Shown: positions 42,460-52,392, numbered from the stretch's first letter. The stretch is 64,000 nucleotides of DNA from Alkalihalophilus pseudofirmus (GCF_029094545.1 NZ_CP117835.1:2212001-2276000); one strand, 5' to 3'. Translations and numbers: made by a program. Notes: generated from the sequence alone by a model not told the origin.

Positions 42460-44280
42460 CTATTTATTCAAATTCCCCAACACAGCACCCTTTTCAAAAA
42501 AGCGTTCAATTTTCTTTTCAACGGCTGTATCTGCAATAAGCGGCGGTGCGTGATGCGGTTTAATTCTTGCATCAATGATAAGATTGTCACAGCCCCAATG
42601 CTTGTGCTCTATCGAACTGTTTACACCGTGCATATCATGTGAAGGATTGCTGCGAGTAAATGTGGCCCATAAGAAGTTGCTTAATGAAGCGCTCATAAAC
42701 TCACTGTCATCACACACAATGAAGAGCGGGCATCCTGAGAGGTCCCCTTTTTGCTTTAATGCAGCGGTCAGTTCGTTCATTTCCTGTTCAACCTTCGTAT
42801 AGTCTTCAAACTTAGATGCTTGGAGCGCAACGACCCCAGGCATCACACAGCGGGCGTTCATGAAGCCTTCAAGCTCGCTTGGAAGACTCGCAGCAAGGTC
42901 TCTTTTCTTATCGCCGCAAGCAGCAAACACGACTTTACTTCCTGTATTTAAGCCCGTTCCAGAATAATCGAGTGTATCAATCGTCGTATTCGTCTGGAAA
43001 TGAATATCGCGGCGCAAATCCATCCGTTCTAGTATATACGATAAGAATTCTACTTCTTTATGAGTCGATAACGGCTTGTCCTCTTCTGCTGCGATAAACA
43101 GGTACTTAGCCAGACTAAGCTGCCCTGTACCGAGCACTCGATTGGCAATCGTCAAAAGCTCTGCTGGCTGCTTTACTTTTTGGTAAGGCGTATACCGCTC
43201 ACTTCCGATCGCAAATAACAACGGGTGAACCCCTGCTGCATCAACCGCATGTACTTCTTTAACCCCGGGGATCTCCTGCTTCACTGCATCTCCTGTCAGT
43301 TCATGGATTAAATCACCAAATGCTGTGTCCTCTTGAGGCGGACGTCCCACCACCGTAAACGGCCAAATCGCATTGTCCTTTGCATACACTTTATGCACAC
43401 GCATCAGCGGGAACTCGTGCGTCAGACTGTAGTAACCGAGGTGGTCACCGAACGGGCCTTCAGGCTTTGTCTCTCCAGGATGAATTTCTCCTGTGATGAC
43501 AAAATCCGCATCGTGGCTGATGCAGTAGCCGTCTTCATAGCTGTAGCGGAAGCGGCGTCCTGCAAGCATCCCGGCAAACGTCATTTCACTCAAACCTTCA
43601 GGCAGCGGCATCACAGCAGATAACGTATGCGATGGATGTCCGCCGATAAAGATACTCACCTTTAACGGCTTGCCTTGTTTCACCGCTTTCGCTTGATGAA
43701 CGCCGATCCCGCGGTGGATTTGATAATGAAGGCCGATTTCTTTATTCAACTCATACTCGTTCCCGCTTAACTGAACACGGTACATTCCTAAATTGGCATT
43801 CATAATACCCGGCTTTTCAGGGTCTTCTGAATACACTTGCGGCAACGTCACAAACGCTCCGCCATCATCCGGCCAATGATGAATCAGAGGAAGATCTGAA
43901 ATTCTCACTTCTTTAAATGTGCTAGGCAGTGAAGATTTTTTTTGCGGAAGAGCTTTCGTTGCTGCAAGCCCTGAACCGACATGCTTAAAAGGGCTTTTCA
44001 GTGCGCTCATCGGGTCATTTCTAAGTCCAATGATTTCCTGTGTTTTATCCCATGTCTTTCTAAAAATAAATTTACTGCGCTCAACTGTGCCAAATAGGTT
44101 GGACACAGCTGGGAATTTTGAGCCTTTCACATTTTCAAACAAAATAGCAGGTCCATTTTCATTAAATACTTTCAAATGAATGGCTGCTATTTCTAAATGA
44201 GGGTCAACCTCTTCTTTTATGCGGATCAATTGTCCATTCTTTTCTAAGTCAACAATACATTCTTCAAGGTTTTGGTACAT
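42460..44280 (-). CDS. UbiD-family decarboxylase
   Basis: 606 residues. Full-length UbiD fold: MYQNLEECIVDLEKNGQLIR, VEPHLEIAAIH-type start, MFRVQLSGN-like NLGMYRVQLSGNEYEL, HYQIHRGIGVHQAKA and EGPFGDHLGYYSLTHEFP (prenyl-FMN and metal site, with the catalytic E-R-E triad region). The family uses prenylated FMN to decarboxylate aromatic or unsaturated acids, including menaquinone precursors in Bacillus relatives. No UbiX gene is nearby, so the cofactor must be made elsewhere. Confidence 0.9.
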   Translation of the reverse strand: MYQNLEECIVDLEKNGQLIRIKEEVDPHLEIAAIHLKVFNENGPAILFENVKGSKFPAVSNLFGTVERSKFIFRKTWDKTQEIIGLRNDPMSALKSPFKHVGSGLAATKALPQKKSSLPSTFKEVRISDLPLIHHWPDDGGAFVTLPQVYSEDPEKPGIMNANLGMYRVQLSGNEYELNKEIGLHYQIHRGIGVHQAKAVKQGKPLKVSIFIGGHPSHTLSAVMPLPEGLSEMTFAGMLAGRRFRYSYEDGYCISHDADFVITGEIHPGETKPEGPFGDHLGYYSLTHEFPLMRVHKVYAKDNAIWPFTVVGRPPQEDTAFGDLIHELTGDAVKQEIPGVKEVHAVDAAGVHPLLFAIGSERYTPYQKVKQPAELLTIANRVLGTGQLSLAKYLFIAAEEDKPLSTHKEVEFLSYILERMDLRRDIHFQTNTTIDTLDYSGTGLNTGSKVVFAACGDKKRDLAASLPSELEGFMNARCVMPGVVALQASKFEDYTKVEQEMNELTAALKQKGDLSGCPLFIVCDDSEFMSASLSNFLWATFTRSNPSHDMHGVNSSIEHKHWGCDNLIIDARIKPHHAPPLIADTAVEKKIERFFEKGAVLGNLNK

Positions 44281-44363
44281 GATCTAAACTCCTATGTCTA
44301 TGTCGTCATCAACCCCTATTATAACTCTTCACACCTGTTGTGTCTTGTGTGGGCTAGGAAGGT

Positions 44364-45323
44364 TCAAAGAGTTGAAACATCTTGTTGATAGGGAGTCATG
44401 ATCGATTCGCAGAAATCAATCAGCTTTTTTCTCTCTTCTGGATTGTCTGCATAATACGGATAAAACTGAGATCCGGTTAGCTGCTTAACCTGCTTTAAGA
44501 CAGATGGCTCCTCATCTGCACGCACCATCGTTTCTAGCTTATCGTTCATTAGTGACCCTGTTACATCCTTAAAGCGTGATGATGTACAAATATCCACATA
44601 GCATTTCGCCATTTTTTCAGGAGGCGGTAAGAATACATTTTGAGCTCTAGCTGCAAGCCTCCACTTAAGCGTGAATTTATCCAGGGTCTCTCGTGACATT
44701 CGTGCCCCGTTGATCTGCAATGCGTTTACTCTGATGCCGTCCTCTTTATACTTTTCAGCTAAATAGAAGGTTAACATCACTAGAGCCATTTTTGATTCAC
44801 AGTATTGTTTATACACACTAAACGGCTCTCTCGCACTCCACTCACCCTTTAAGTGCTCAAAATGAATGTGCTTTTTCGGATCAAAGAAGTGCTTAACGAT
44901 ATTGCTCGATGCATTTAAAATGACAGGCTTTTCTCCACGCTTTAAAACATCTCTCAGTATTTCACTCATGTAAAACGGACCGACCACATTCGTGGAAAAT
45001 GTCAATTCTATATTATCTGAATTTAAACGATGCGGGGAACCATGATTAATATAAGCCGCATTATGTATCAAGATATCAAGTTTATTAAAACGTGCTTTAT
45101 ACTCTTTGTAAAATTCTTTAATTGAGTTAACTGAGGACATATCCACCTGCATGAGGTGTATATGCCGGTTGTTTGTCGTTTGAATGATTTCCTCTTGTAC
45201 CTGCTTACTTCTTTCCTTATCTCTACAAGCCATTACGACCTCACAGCCAAGCTCTGCAAATTTAAAAGCAGCAGCACGGCCAATGCCTGAATTTGCTCCC
45301 GTTATTATAACGACTTTGCTCAT
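44364..45323 (-). CDS. Short-chain dehydrogenase/reductase (retinol-dehydrogenase-like)
   Basis: 319 residues. KVVIITGANSGIGRAAAFKF (cofactor site), ILIHNAAYINHG (NNAG equivalent), ILNASSN and YKQYCESKMALVM (catalytic Y-x3-K) are present. The C-terminus is longer than a basic SDR and resembles the RDH/WWOX group. The substrate is unknown. Preceded by a membrane-anchored HTH protein gene in the same direction. Confidence 0.85.
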   Translation of the reverse strand: MSKVVIITGANSGIGRAAAFKFAELGCEVVMACRDKERSKQVQEEIIQTTNNRHIHLMQVDMSSVNSIKEFYKEYKARFNKLDILIHNAAYINHGSPHRLNSDNIELTFSTNVVGPFYMSEILRDVLKRGEKPVILNASSNIVKHFFDPKKHIHFEHLKGEWSAREPFSVYKQYCESKMALVMLTFYLAEKYKEDGIRVNALQINGARMSRETLDKFTLKWRLAARAQNVFLPPPEKMAKCYVDICTSSRFKDVTGSLMNDKLETMVRADEEPSVLKQVKQLTGSQFYPYYADNPEERKKLIDFCESIMTPYQQDVSTL

Positions 45324-45359
45324 TTATACTCCCCCTTTTACTAGCATGCAGAAAATCGT

Positions 45360-45647
45360 TTAGTCCTTTAGCCACGCTCTGACCTTAGCTTTTGGATAAT
45401 AGACTGTATTATTAATTATTAAATGAGGAATTTGGGGATGTTCTTTTATTAAATGTTTTGCATCCTCTTTTGAAATCCCCATAAAATGATGAATCTCGTT
45501 TTCTTTTATTAATCCATACTCTTCATCTTCAGTTAGTGAATCAAAAAAATTTGGCGAGTTTGGATTTTTGAAGTTTTTTAACCCCTCACCAATAAAATAC
45601 CCAGCTGCTGCAATCCCCGCTCCAATAAAGATAAAATCCCAAACCAT
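45360..45647 (-). CDS. Membrane-anchored small HTH-like protein
   Basis: 95 residues from ATG 45647 after AGGAGGAAGG. An N-terminal membrane segment (MVWDFIFIGAGIAAAGYFIG) is followed by a linker and a C-terminal ENEIHHFMGISKEDAKHLIK plus TVYYPKAKVRAWLKD, which has the order of an excisionase-type winged helix (compare the protein at 4470-4652). A DNA-binding domain tethered to the membrane is unusual; the call is tentative. Confidence 0.6.
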   Translation of the reverse strand: MVWDFIFIGAGIAAAGYFIGEGLKNFKNPNSPNFFDSLTEDEEYGLIKENEIHHFMGISKEDAKHLIKEHPQIPHLIINNTVYYPKAKVRAWLKD

Positions 45648-45734
45648 ATGTACCTTCCTCCTAATCTCAATCCTATAACTTATTACATACAACTAAAGTT
45701 TAGCATATGATTTAGGCATAATATCTAAAGAAAA

Positions 45735-45768
45735 GATAAAGAGTGCAGTCTCACAAGAAACTGCACTC
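45735..45768 (-). terminator. Terminator of the sigma-54 catabolic operon
   Basis: GAGTGCAGT (45741-45749) and ACTGCACTC (45760-45768) form a perfect 9-bp stem; TTTATC follows on the minus strand. Confidence 0.75.
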
Positions 45769-45778
45769 ATATCTCTCT

Positions 45779-47002
45779 TTATTTGTTTAAGAAATGTAAT
45801 GCTGCTTGACGATAAATCTCTGTGGTTTCTGCTAATTCGTCTAAATCAACATACTCATTTATTTGATGAGGAACTTCCCGATCTCCTGCTCCTGTGGTTA
45901 CAATCGGTATTCCTTCTAAATGTAAGAAGGTACCATCCGTAGCACCAGGAACACCATTATAAACCGGTTCTTTTCCAGTAACTTCTTTGTAAGCAAAAGC
46001 AAGCGACTTGACTACAGGTTCCGTCCTGCTTGTTTCGGTCCATGGACGGTCTTCTATGACTTCAAAAGAAGCTTTGAAATCAGGATCCGCTTGCTTAAGA
46101 TAATCCAGTATAGATTGAATATCTCTTTTTATAGTCTCATGGTCTTGACCAGGAACGGTTCTAATATCCAGAGTAGTCATACACTCATTTGGTACAACGT
46201 TAATTTGTGGATCTCCTTTCACTGGCGCTTGTAAAATAGTCGGTGTCACACTAGGCCAGCCTAGCTCGGGGTGGCAGCCTACTCTCTCTTTTTCTAGTTG
46301 CTCATAGCGATCAAGTTCACAAATCACCTTAGCCATTCTCGTATTAGGATTAATTCCTGATAATGGCATCGCCCCATGAGCCATCTTTCCATACGTACGC
46401 ACGATGACTCTCATCGCACCTTTTTGACTGATGCATAGTTGATTTTCTTCAGGTTCACAAATAATAGCCGCATCCACCCCCTTGGCCCAGCCTCTCTTTA
46501 TAAATTCCTTAATACCGATCATCATTCCTTCCTCATCACATGGGATGCAAAGGAGGATTTTCCCTGTGAACGATTCGTTATCACGGAGAATTGAATGGAC
46601 TGCTGTAATCATACATGCTAAATTCCCTTTGGTATCATTCGTACCGCGTCCATACATTCTGCCCTCTTTAATAACAGCCGCAAACGGCGGGTCATCCCAG
46701 GCTTCTGGGTCCCCTTCTGTTACAACATCTGTATGCCCTTCAAACAACAAGGTCTTTCCAGGCTTACCTGAGTCAACGATGCCAATCACATTTGGCCGGC
46801 CTTCCTCTACGTACTCAATATGGGCTTTTATACCAAGCTTCTCTAAATAATCTGCCACAAACAATGCTACCTTCTCTTCATTGCCATCCTTCGTTCCGGG
46901 TCTATATACACTCGGTATTTGAACAAGCTTTTGAGTGAGACTTATAACCTCTTCTCGATCACGGAGCTTCCTTTGTTCTTGCTTTGGACTCAATTTGTAC
47001 AT
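45779..47002 (-). CDS. M20-family metallo-hydrolase (ArgE/DapE-like)
   Basis: 407 residues from ATG 47002, eight bases after GGGAG. LLFEGHTDVVTEGD (metal His and Asp), GRGTNDTKGNLACMI, CIPCDEEGMMIG (catalytic Glu pair) and GVPGATDGTFLHL are the M20 metal and catalytic blocks, with a dimerisation domain between. The family removes acyl groups from amino acids or cleaves dipeptides. As last gene of the symporter/dehydrogenase operon it may deacylate the imported compound, which is inference. Confidence 0.88.
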   Translation of the reverse strand: MYKLSPKQEQRKLRDREEVISLTQKLVQIPSVYRPGTKDGNEEKVALFVADYLEKLGIKAHIEYVEEGRPNVIGIVDSGKPGKTLLFEGHTDVVTEGDPEAWDDPPFAAVIKEGRMYGRGTNDTKGNLACMITAVHSILRDNESFTGKILLCIPCDEEGMMIGIKEFIKRGWAKGVDAAIICEPEENQLCISQKGAMRVIVRTYGKMAHGAMPLSGINPNTRMAKVICELDRYEQLEKERVGCHPELGWPSVTPTILQAPVKGDPQINVVPNECMTTLDIRTVPGQDHETIKRDIQSILDYLKQADPDFKASFEVIEDRPWTETSRTEPVVKSLAFAYKEVTGKEPVYNGVPGATDGTFLHLEGIPIVTTGAGDREVPHQINEYVDLDELAETTEIYRQAALHFLNK

Positions 47003-47028
47003 CTTCACATCTCCCTTCAAAAAATAAC

Positions 47029-48480
47029 TTAAGCATTCACTTGGTTTTCCGTTGAAATCGATTGATCCTTTGTTATTAAACTAACTGCCACAAACGCGAT
47101 AAATGAAAGAATGATTGGAAAAACAACCGTATGAACTCCGAAAACGTTTGGACTGAATGTGTGAATAAGAATGTAGGTACCTACCCCAACCACCATTGAA
47201 GCAAGCGCACCATGTTTATTCCCGCGACTCCAATACAGTCCCATAATAACCGGCCAGATAAATGCTGCTTCAAGACCACCAAAAGCAAATAAATTTAACC
47301 AGATTAATAGATCAGGCGGACTTAATGCCAAAGCAAAGACAAGCACACCTAGTAAAGTAGTTACACCAAGCGTTATACGCTTCACTTGTTTATCAGAAGC
47401 AGTTGGCTTGACATAATTAAGGTAAACGTCTTTTACTACAGTTGAGCTGACCAATAAAAGCAAGGAGTCAACTGTTGACATGATAGCAGCCATTGGTGCA
47501 GCTAGGACAATTCCTGCCAGCCATGGAGGGAGAACTTCTAATGTAATAAGCGGCATAACAGAATCTCCAACTTCAATTCCAGGTAAAATGGGGCGTGCAA
47601 ATACCCCGATCAAATGCATACCAAGCATAATAAATCCAACAACAATAGTTCCTGTAATTAAGGCACGATGCATCGCCTTCGAGCTTTTATAAGACATAGC
47701 ACGCACAGTTACTTGAGGTAAGGCCACGACCCCAACTCCAACTAAAATCCAGAAAGAAGATACATAGGCAGGTGTTAAGCTGCCATCATGACCAAACGGG
47801 CTTACAAGATTCGGGTTCTCAGCTATGAGGTCTGACATAATGTTGCTAATCCCACCTCCAGCTATAATGGTCCCTATTAAAATGATGAGAGTACCACCAA
47901 CCATTACAACACCTTGAATCGTGTCTGTTAGTGCAACCGCTCTAAAGCCGCCGATGACTACATAAACTAACACTGCAACCGCGAAAATAAATAATGCGGA
48001 CGTATAATTAAGGCCTGTAAGTGATTCTATTAATCTTGCACCGCCAACCCATTGTGCAGTCATTGCAGAAAAGAGAAAAATGATAATACTGATTGCAGAA
48101 AAAATAGCTACTCCTTTGCTTCTATACCGTTTTCTTAAAAAATCAATTAATGTAATCGCTTCGTATTTACGAGCATAAATGGCAAACTTTTTACCAAGTA
48201 TCATCAATACAAAATAACCTGTAGCTACTTGAGCCATCGCTAGGAGCACCCATGCGAGTCCTTGAGTATAAGCTACACCTGGTCCGCCAATAAAACTACT
48301 TGCACTGCCGTACGTAGCAATCATAGTCATCGCTAAAATGAATCCACCAAGCTCACGACTTCCTAAAAAATATTCCTGCAGAAAGTTATTTGAAGATTTA
48401 ATGTAGCGTGATGACCAGAAACCAACTACAAAGATCGAAAGCAAGAAGATGATTAAAGGAATCATTACTGCCCAGTTCAT
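47029..48480 (-). CDS. Sodium:solute symporter (SSS, PanF-like), copy 1
   Basis: 483 residues, about 13 membrane segments. STRELGGF-like GSRELGGFILAMTMIATYGS, SSFIGGPGVAYTQGLAWVLL and the AAIMSTVDSLLLLVSS block are classic SSS. It pairs with a YhdT-type small protein, as panF does with yhdT in E. coli. The protein is very similar to the second copy at 56097-57533. By operon context its substrate is probably a carboxylate or acylated compound oxidised by the upstream enzymes. Overlaps the YhdT gene by four bases. Confidence 0.9.
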   Translation of the reverse strand: MNWAVMIPLIIFLLSIFVVGFWSSRYIKSSNNFLQEYFLGSRELGGFILAMTMIATYGSASSFIGGPGVAYTQGLAWVLLAMAQVATGYFVLMILGKKFAIYARKYEAITLIDFLRKRYRSKGVAIFSAISIIIFLFSAMTAQWVGGARLIESLTGLNYTSALFIFAVAVLVYVVIGGFRAVALTDTIQGVVMVGGTLIILIGTIIAGGGISNIMSDLIAENPNLVSPFGHDGSLTPAYVSSFWILVGVGVVALPQVTVRAMSYKSSKAMHRALITGTIVVGFIMLGMHLIGVFARPILPGIEVGDSVMPLITLEVLPPWLAGIVLAAPMAAIMSTVDSLLLLVSSTVVKDVYLNYVKPTASDKQVKRITLGVTTLLGVLVFALALSPPDLLIWLNLFAFGGLEAAFIWPVIMGLYWSRGNKHGALASMVVGVGTYILIHTFSPNVFGVHTVVFPIILSFIAFVAVSLITKDQSISTENQVNA

Positions 48481-48767
48481 TGAATCTCCTCCTCTTCTTC
48501 ATCTTCAAATGGAACTTCTACAAAGAAACCTTTTACTGCCACTATTACTAATACCACCATAATTAGAAAACCTACTACACAGCTATAGAAAAACCAAGAA
48601 GGCAGCCCAAATATATATGAATATTCTTCTACCGGCCTAGACCCTAATCCATACGCAAAACCAAACCACCAGATAAAATTAAATAGTACTAACCCCACAC
48701 CGATTAATGCCTCACGGTTGGCAATTTTAAATCGAGGATCATTTGGATCAATTTGATTATTAGCCAT
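48477..48767 (-). CDS. yhdT: YhdT-family small membrane protein, symporter partner 1
   Basis: 96 residues. DPRFKIANREALIGVGLVLF and WWFGFAYGLGSRPVEEYSYI then FGLPSWFFYSCVVGFLIMVV define the YhdT (DUF997) family, two membrane segments and an acidic tail. Members sit directly upstream of SSS symporters and are taken as accessory subunits. Separated from the SDR gene by 112 bp with no clear terminator. Confidence 0.88.
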   Translation of the reverse strand: MANNQIDPNDPRFKIANREALIGVGLVLFNFIWWFGFAYGLGSRPVEEYSYIFGLPSWFFYSCVVGFLIMVVLVIVAVKGFFVEVPFEDEEEEEIQ

Positions 48768-48879
48768 ACGTAATAGCTCCTTTCAAATAGAAATCAAGGA
48801 ATAAAGATTCGTAACTAGGTCTAGGAGGATAGATACATTTACTTTTTCTTAATTTTCTGTTATTTTTCCATATAAAAAA

Positions 48880-49641
48880 CTAAATTCCTCTTCCCCCATC
48901 TACATTTAAAATTTCTCCTGTAACACTTCTGGCTGCATCCGTTGATAAATAAAGGGCCGCCTGAGCGATTTCTTCCGATTGTATCAACGCACCTAATGGC
49001 ATGCTTTTCACAAAAATATCATTTATATCTTCATTCTTTGATTCATCAGCGAGGAATTGAGAAATCATTGGTGTTTCAGTTGGTCCAGGGTTAATGGCGT
49101 TCACCCTGATTTTGTATGGAGCTAATTCTATCGCTAATGCTTTAGTGAGCATAATTGCTCCACCTTTGGACGCGCAGTATGCATTTAAACCTGGTCTAGC
49201 TCTAACCCCAGCAATTGAACAAACATTAATAATAGATCCAGAATGCTGCTTTTTGAAATAGGGTACAGCATATTTAGTTGTTAGAAAGATTGACTTTGTA
49301 TTTACATCCATTAAACGATCCCATTCTGCCTCCTCTAACTCTTCAATCTGAGTAAATGATTGAGGGATTCCCGCACAATTAACTATAATATGAAGGGTTC
49401 CAAACTTTTCGACTGTTTCAGAGATTAAAGACTGGACACTTTTAGCATTTGCTACGTCTGCTTTAACGGTGATAGTCGTATCGTTTGAAAAAACACTTGC
49501 TGCGTCCTCAGCTGCCTGCATGTTAATATCAGCAAATACAACATTGGCCCCTTCGCGAACAAATAGCTGTGCTACAGCTTTTCCCATGCCAGAACCTGCC
49601 CCAGTTACCACTGCGGTTTTACCTGCTAATTGTAATGCCAC
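48880..49641 (-). CDS. SDR oxidoreductase (FabG-like)
   Basis: 253 residues from GTG 49639-49641, eight bases after AAGGTGG; two GTGs upstream are less well placed. TAVVTGAGSGMGKAVAQLF, VNCAGIPQSF, NVCSIAGVRA and YCASKGGAIMLT give the cofactor site, NAG, catalytic Ser and Y-x3-K. C-terminal LNVDGGRGI is typical of classical SDRs. Likely oxidises a hydroxy intermediate of the operon's pathway. Confidence 0.88.
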   Translation of the reverse strand: MALQLAGKTAVVTGAGSGMGKAVAQLFVREGANVVFADINMQAAEDAASVFSNDTTITVKADVANAKSVQSLISETVEKFGTLHIIVNCAGIPQSFTQIEELEEAEWDRLMDVNTKSIFLTTKYAVPYFKKQHSGSIINVCSIAGVRARPGLNAYCASKGGAIMLTKALAIELAPYKIRVNAINPGPTETPMISQFLADESKNEDINDIFVKSMPLGALIQSEEIAQAALYLSTDAARSVTGEILNVDGGRGI

Positions 49642-49659
49642 ACCTCTCACCACCTTAGA

Positions 49660-50745
49660 TTAATTAACGAATTGACTTAATTGCTTAAACTTATGGACAA
49701 TAGCCTCTCCTACTTCAACTGTAGACGAATTCCCTCCTAAGTCTGGTGTGCGTACAAGCCCTTCTTGAAGTACCTCTTCAATCGATTGGATAATCAGCTC
49801 ACTTAGTACCGTTAAACCTAAGTGATCCATCATCATTGCAACGCTCCAAATCTGCCCAATAGGATTAGCAATTCCTTTTCCTGCAATATCCGGTGCAGAC
49901 CCGTGAATCGGTTCAAACATAGAGGGGTAATGAAAGTCAGGATTGATATTTCCTGAAGGAGCTAACCCTAACCCTCCTACGATCGCTGCACCTAAGTCGG
50001 TTAAGATATCACCAAATAGATTACTGCCGACAACAATATCAAATTCTTCTGGCTTAGAGATAAAGTAGGCTGCTAGAGCATCAATATGATAGATATTCGT
50101 TTCTATTTCAGGATGATGACCGGCTATTTCTTTTGCTATCTCATCCCAAAAAGGCATTGCAAAGTTAATAGCATTTGATTTAGTTGCAATCGTCATGTTT
50201 TTCTTTTGTTTTTTATTGGCTAAAGTATATGCATATTCTAAAATTCTTTTTGTACCGAATTTCGTAAAAACATTGTTTTGGATTGCTAATTCATAAGGGG
50301 TTCCTTCGTGCAGCCTCCCCCCAATATTTGAATATTCACCTTCTGTATTCTCCCTTACAACTAGAAAATCTAGGTCATCATGCGTCTTATGACGTAATGG
50401 ACTCTCAAGACCTTTAAGCAGTTTAATCGGTCTAAGATTGACATATTGTTGAAACGTCCGCCGTATAGGAAGGATCAGTTCCCAAACTGATACATGGTCA
50501 GGCACTTCAGGAGCACCAACTGCACCAAATAAAATGACATCTGAATCTCTAATCTGATCAAGCCCATCTTTTGGCATCATCATTCCGTTTTTTAAGTAAT
50601 AATCACACCCCCATCCGTATGATTCATATGAAAAGCGAACCCCTCCATGAAGCTTTTCAGCTGCTTCAACGACTTTTAATCCCTCACGCATGACTTCCGG
50701 ACCGATCCCATCCCCTGCAATGACAGAAATAGAAAAATGCTTCAA
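49660..50745 (-). CDS. Tartrate/D-malate-type dehydrogenase (isopropylmalate dehydrogenase family)
   Basis: 361 residues from TTG 50743-50745 after GAGGTG. FSISVIAGDGIGPEVMREGL, PDHVSVWELILPIRRTFQQY, LDFLVVRENTEGEYSNIGG and GSNLFGDILTDLGAAIVGG (metal Asp residues). PDHVSVWELILPIRR is specific to tartrate dehydrogenase (TtuC/YeaU) rather than LeuB. It performs NAD- and Mn-dependent oxidative decarboxylation of 2-hydroxyacids. Second gene of the sigma-54 operon. Confidence 0.88.
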   Translation of the reverse strand: MKHFSISVIAGDGIGPEVMREGLKVVEAAEKLHGGVRFSYESYGWGCDYYLKNGMMMPKDGLDQIRDSDVILFGAVGAPEVPDHVSVWELILPIRRTFQQYVNLRPIKLLKGLESPLRHKTHDDLDFLVVRENTEGEYSNIGGRLHEGTPYELAIQNNVFTKFGTKRILEYAYTLANKKQKKNMTIATKSNAINFAMPFWDEIAKEIAGHHPEIETNIYHIDALAAYFISKPEEFDIVVGSNLFGDILTDLGAAIVGGLGLAPSGNINPDFHYPSMFEPIHGSAPDIAGKGIANPIGQIWSVAMMMDHLGLTVLSELIIQSIEEVLQEGLVRTPDLGGNSSTVEVGEAIVHKFKQLSQFVN

Positions 50746-50784
50746 GCGAACACACCTCACAAACGTTTATAGTTTAGTAGATTT

Positions 50785-52239
50785 TTATGTTACTTTGACT
50801 GCAATATTTTTTAGCTGTGTATAATTTTGCAAAGCTTCAACACCCTTCTCCCTGCCAATACCGCTCTTCTTATAACCGCCAAAAGGCATTTCTACCCCTC
50901 CTGCAGCGCCGTAATTATTTATAAATACTTGACCGCTTTTTACTTTGTTGCTAACCCTGTGAGCACGCGAGATATCTTTTGTCCAGATACCTGTCACTAA
51001 CCCGTAAGCTGTCCCATTAGCAAGACCAATTGCTTCTGACTCGGTTTCAAAGTCAAATACAGTAAGTACCGGTCCAAACACTTCCTCTTGAGCAATCTCA
51101 CTTTTTGGAGAAATTCGATCTAAAATTGTCGGCAGGTAATAAAAACCTCTTGAATGAATGACCTCTGCTGGTCTACCTCCAGTAATCACATTGGCCCCTT
51201 CTAATTTAGCCTGTTCAACCATTGCTTGAATTCGGTCGAACTGTTTTTTTGTAATAATTGGTCCTAACTCGTTATTCTCTGCTCCAGGACCAATAGAGAT
51301 AGATTCTATCAGCTTAACTAGCTTCGTCAGTAATTGTTCTTTGACTGTATGGTGTACAATTAATCTAGAACCGGCAGAACATGTTTGGCCTGCATTCTGA
51401 ATAAATGATCGGACAATTACTTTAGCAGCTTCATCTAAGTCAGAGTCTTCGAAAACGATATGGGGTGACTTACCTCCAAGCTCTAATGTAACGGGTACGA
51501 TTTGTTTAGCTGCAGCCATCATCACCTTGACTCCCGTATCATAAGAACCGGTAAACGTAATATGGTCAATGTCAGGGTGATTAATCAAAGCATCTCCTGC
51601 TTCATGACCGTAACCAGTAACAATTTGCAAAGCTGATTTCAATGTCTCATTACCAGCAATCAGTTTCCCTAGTGCTAGGATAGAGAGTGAAGCATCTTCA
51701 GCCGGCTTCACAACAACTGTATTACCTGTGGCGATTGCAGCCGCTATGCTTCTAGAAGCAATTTGCAAGGGGTAATTCCAGGGGATTATCTGTGCACTTA
51801 CCCCAATAGGCTCTCTAATCGTATAATCAAGAATTCCAGGTTCCACTGGTATGGTTTCCCCGAACATCTTGTCTGCCATTCCAGCGTAATATTCAAAATA
51901 ACGAGCGCTGTTTTCTACATCATTTTCTGATTGAGATAATGGTTTGCCTGTATCACTTGTTTCAATATTGGCTAATTCTGATTTATTCTCTCTTAAATTA
52001 GCTGCTATTTCATTAAGAGCTCTACCCCTTTGTGAAGGCTTTAATGACTGCCAAGATTCAGAATCAAACACTTTCTTAGCTGCTGTCACTGCGTGTGCCA
52101 CATCTTGCTTTTGCCCACGTGGTATTGCGGTTATGACTTCCTGACTTTCGGGATTTACAACCTCAATCATTTCTTTATTCGAAGCATTCAACCAGTTACC
52201 ATCAATGTACATCTTTTCCCAAATCTGTGTAGAGTCCAT
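50785..52239 (-). CDS. NAD(P)-dependent aldehyde dehydrogenase (betaine-aldehyde type)
   Basis: 484 residues. PWNYPLQIASRSIAAAIATG (Rossmann region), VTLELGGKSPHIVFEDSDL (catalytic Glu) and QNAGQTCSAGSRLIV (catalytic Cys) are intact. The ATG follows GGGGGGATAGG. First gene after the sigma-54 promoter, so it is part of a regulated catabolic pathway. Confidence 0.92.
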   Translation of the reverse strand: MDSTQIWEKMYIDGNWLNASNKEMIEVVNPESQEVITAIPRGQKQDVAHAVTAAKKVFDSESWQSLKPSQRGRALNEIAANLRENKSELANIETSDTGKPLSQSENDVENSARYFEYYAGMADKMFGETIPVEPGILDYTIREPIGVSAQIIPWNYPLQIASRSIAAAIATGNTVVVKPAEDASLSILALGKLIAGNETLKSALQIVTGYGHEAGDALINHPDIDHITFTGSYDTGVKVMMAAAKQIVPVTLELGGKSPHIVFEDSDLDEAAKVIVRSFIQNAGQTCSAGSRLIVHHTVKEQLLTKLVKLIESISIGPGAENNELGPIITKKQFDRIQAMVEQAKLEGANVITGGRPAEVIHSRGFYYLPTILDRISPKSEIAQEEVFGPVLTVFDFETESEAIGLANGTAYGLVTGIWTKDISRAHRVSNKVKSGQVFINNYGAAGGVEMPFGGYKKSGIGREKGVEALQNYTQLKNIAVKVT

Positions 52240-52288
52240 TTTCCTATCCCCCCGCTTTGCTTGAATAATGAGCTGGTACTAAATAACA

Positions 52289-52304
52289 AGCAAGAACTGT
52301 GCCA
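52289..52304 (-). promoter_or_regulatory. Sigma-54 (SigL) -24/-12 promoter of the catabolic operon
   Basis: On the minus strand TGGCACAGTTCTTGCT matches the consensus TGGCACR-N4-TTGCW in every defined position. It lies 50 bp before the aldehyde dehydrogenase ATG and next to a sigma-54 activator gene. Confidence 0.93.
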
Positions 52305-52345
52305 ATTTTAATCCACATAAAAGTACACTACTTTAGAGATAAAGG

Positions 52346-52392
52346 TTGCATTAAGTTGCAAGAAACAACAATGATGTTGCAGATTGCAACAT
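52346..52392. promoter_or_regulatory. Twin palindromic enhancer sites (UAS) for the sigma-54 activator
   Basis: TTGCA-N6-TGCAA (52346-52361) and ATGTTGCA-GAT-TGCAACAT (52374-52392) share TTGCA half-sites and lie about 42-88 bp upstream of the -24 element. The second reaches the first base of the activator's stop codon. They fit the expected upstream activating sequences for the adjacent activator. Confidence 0.75.
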
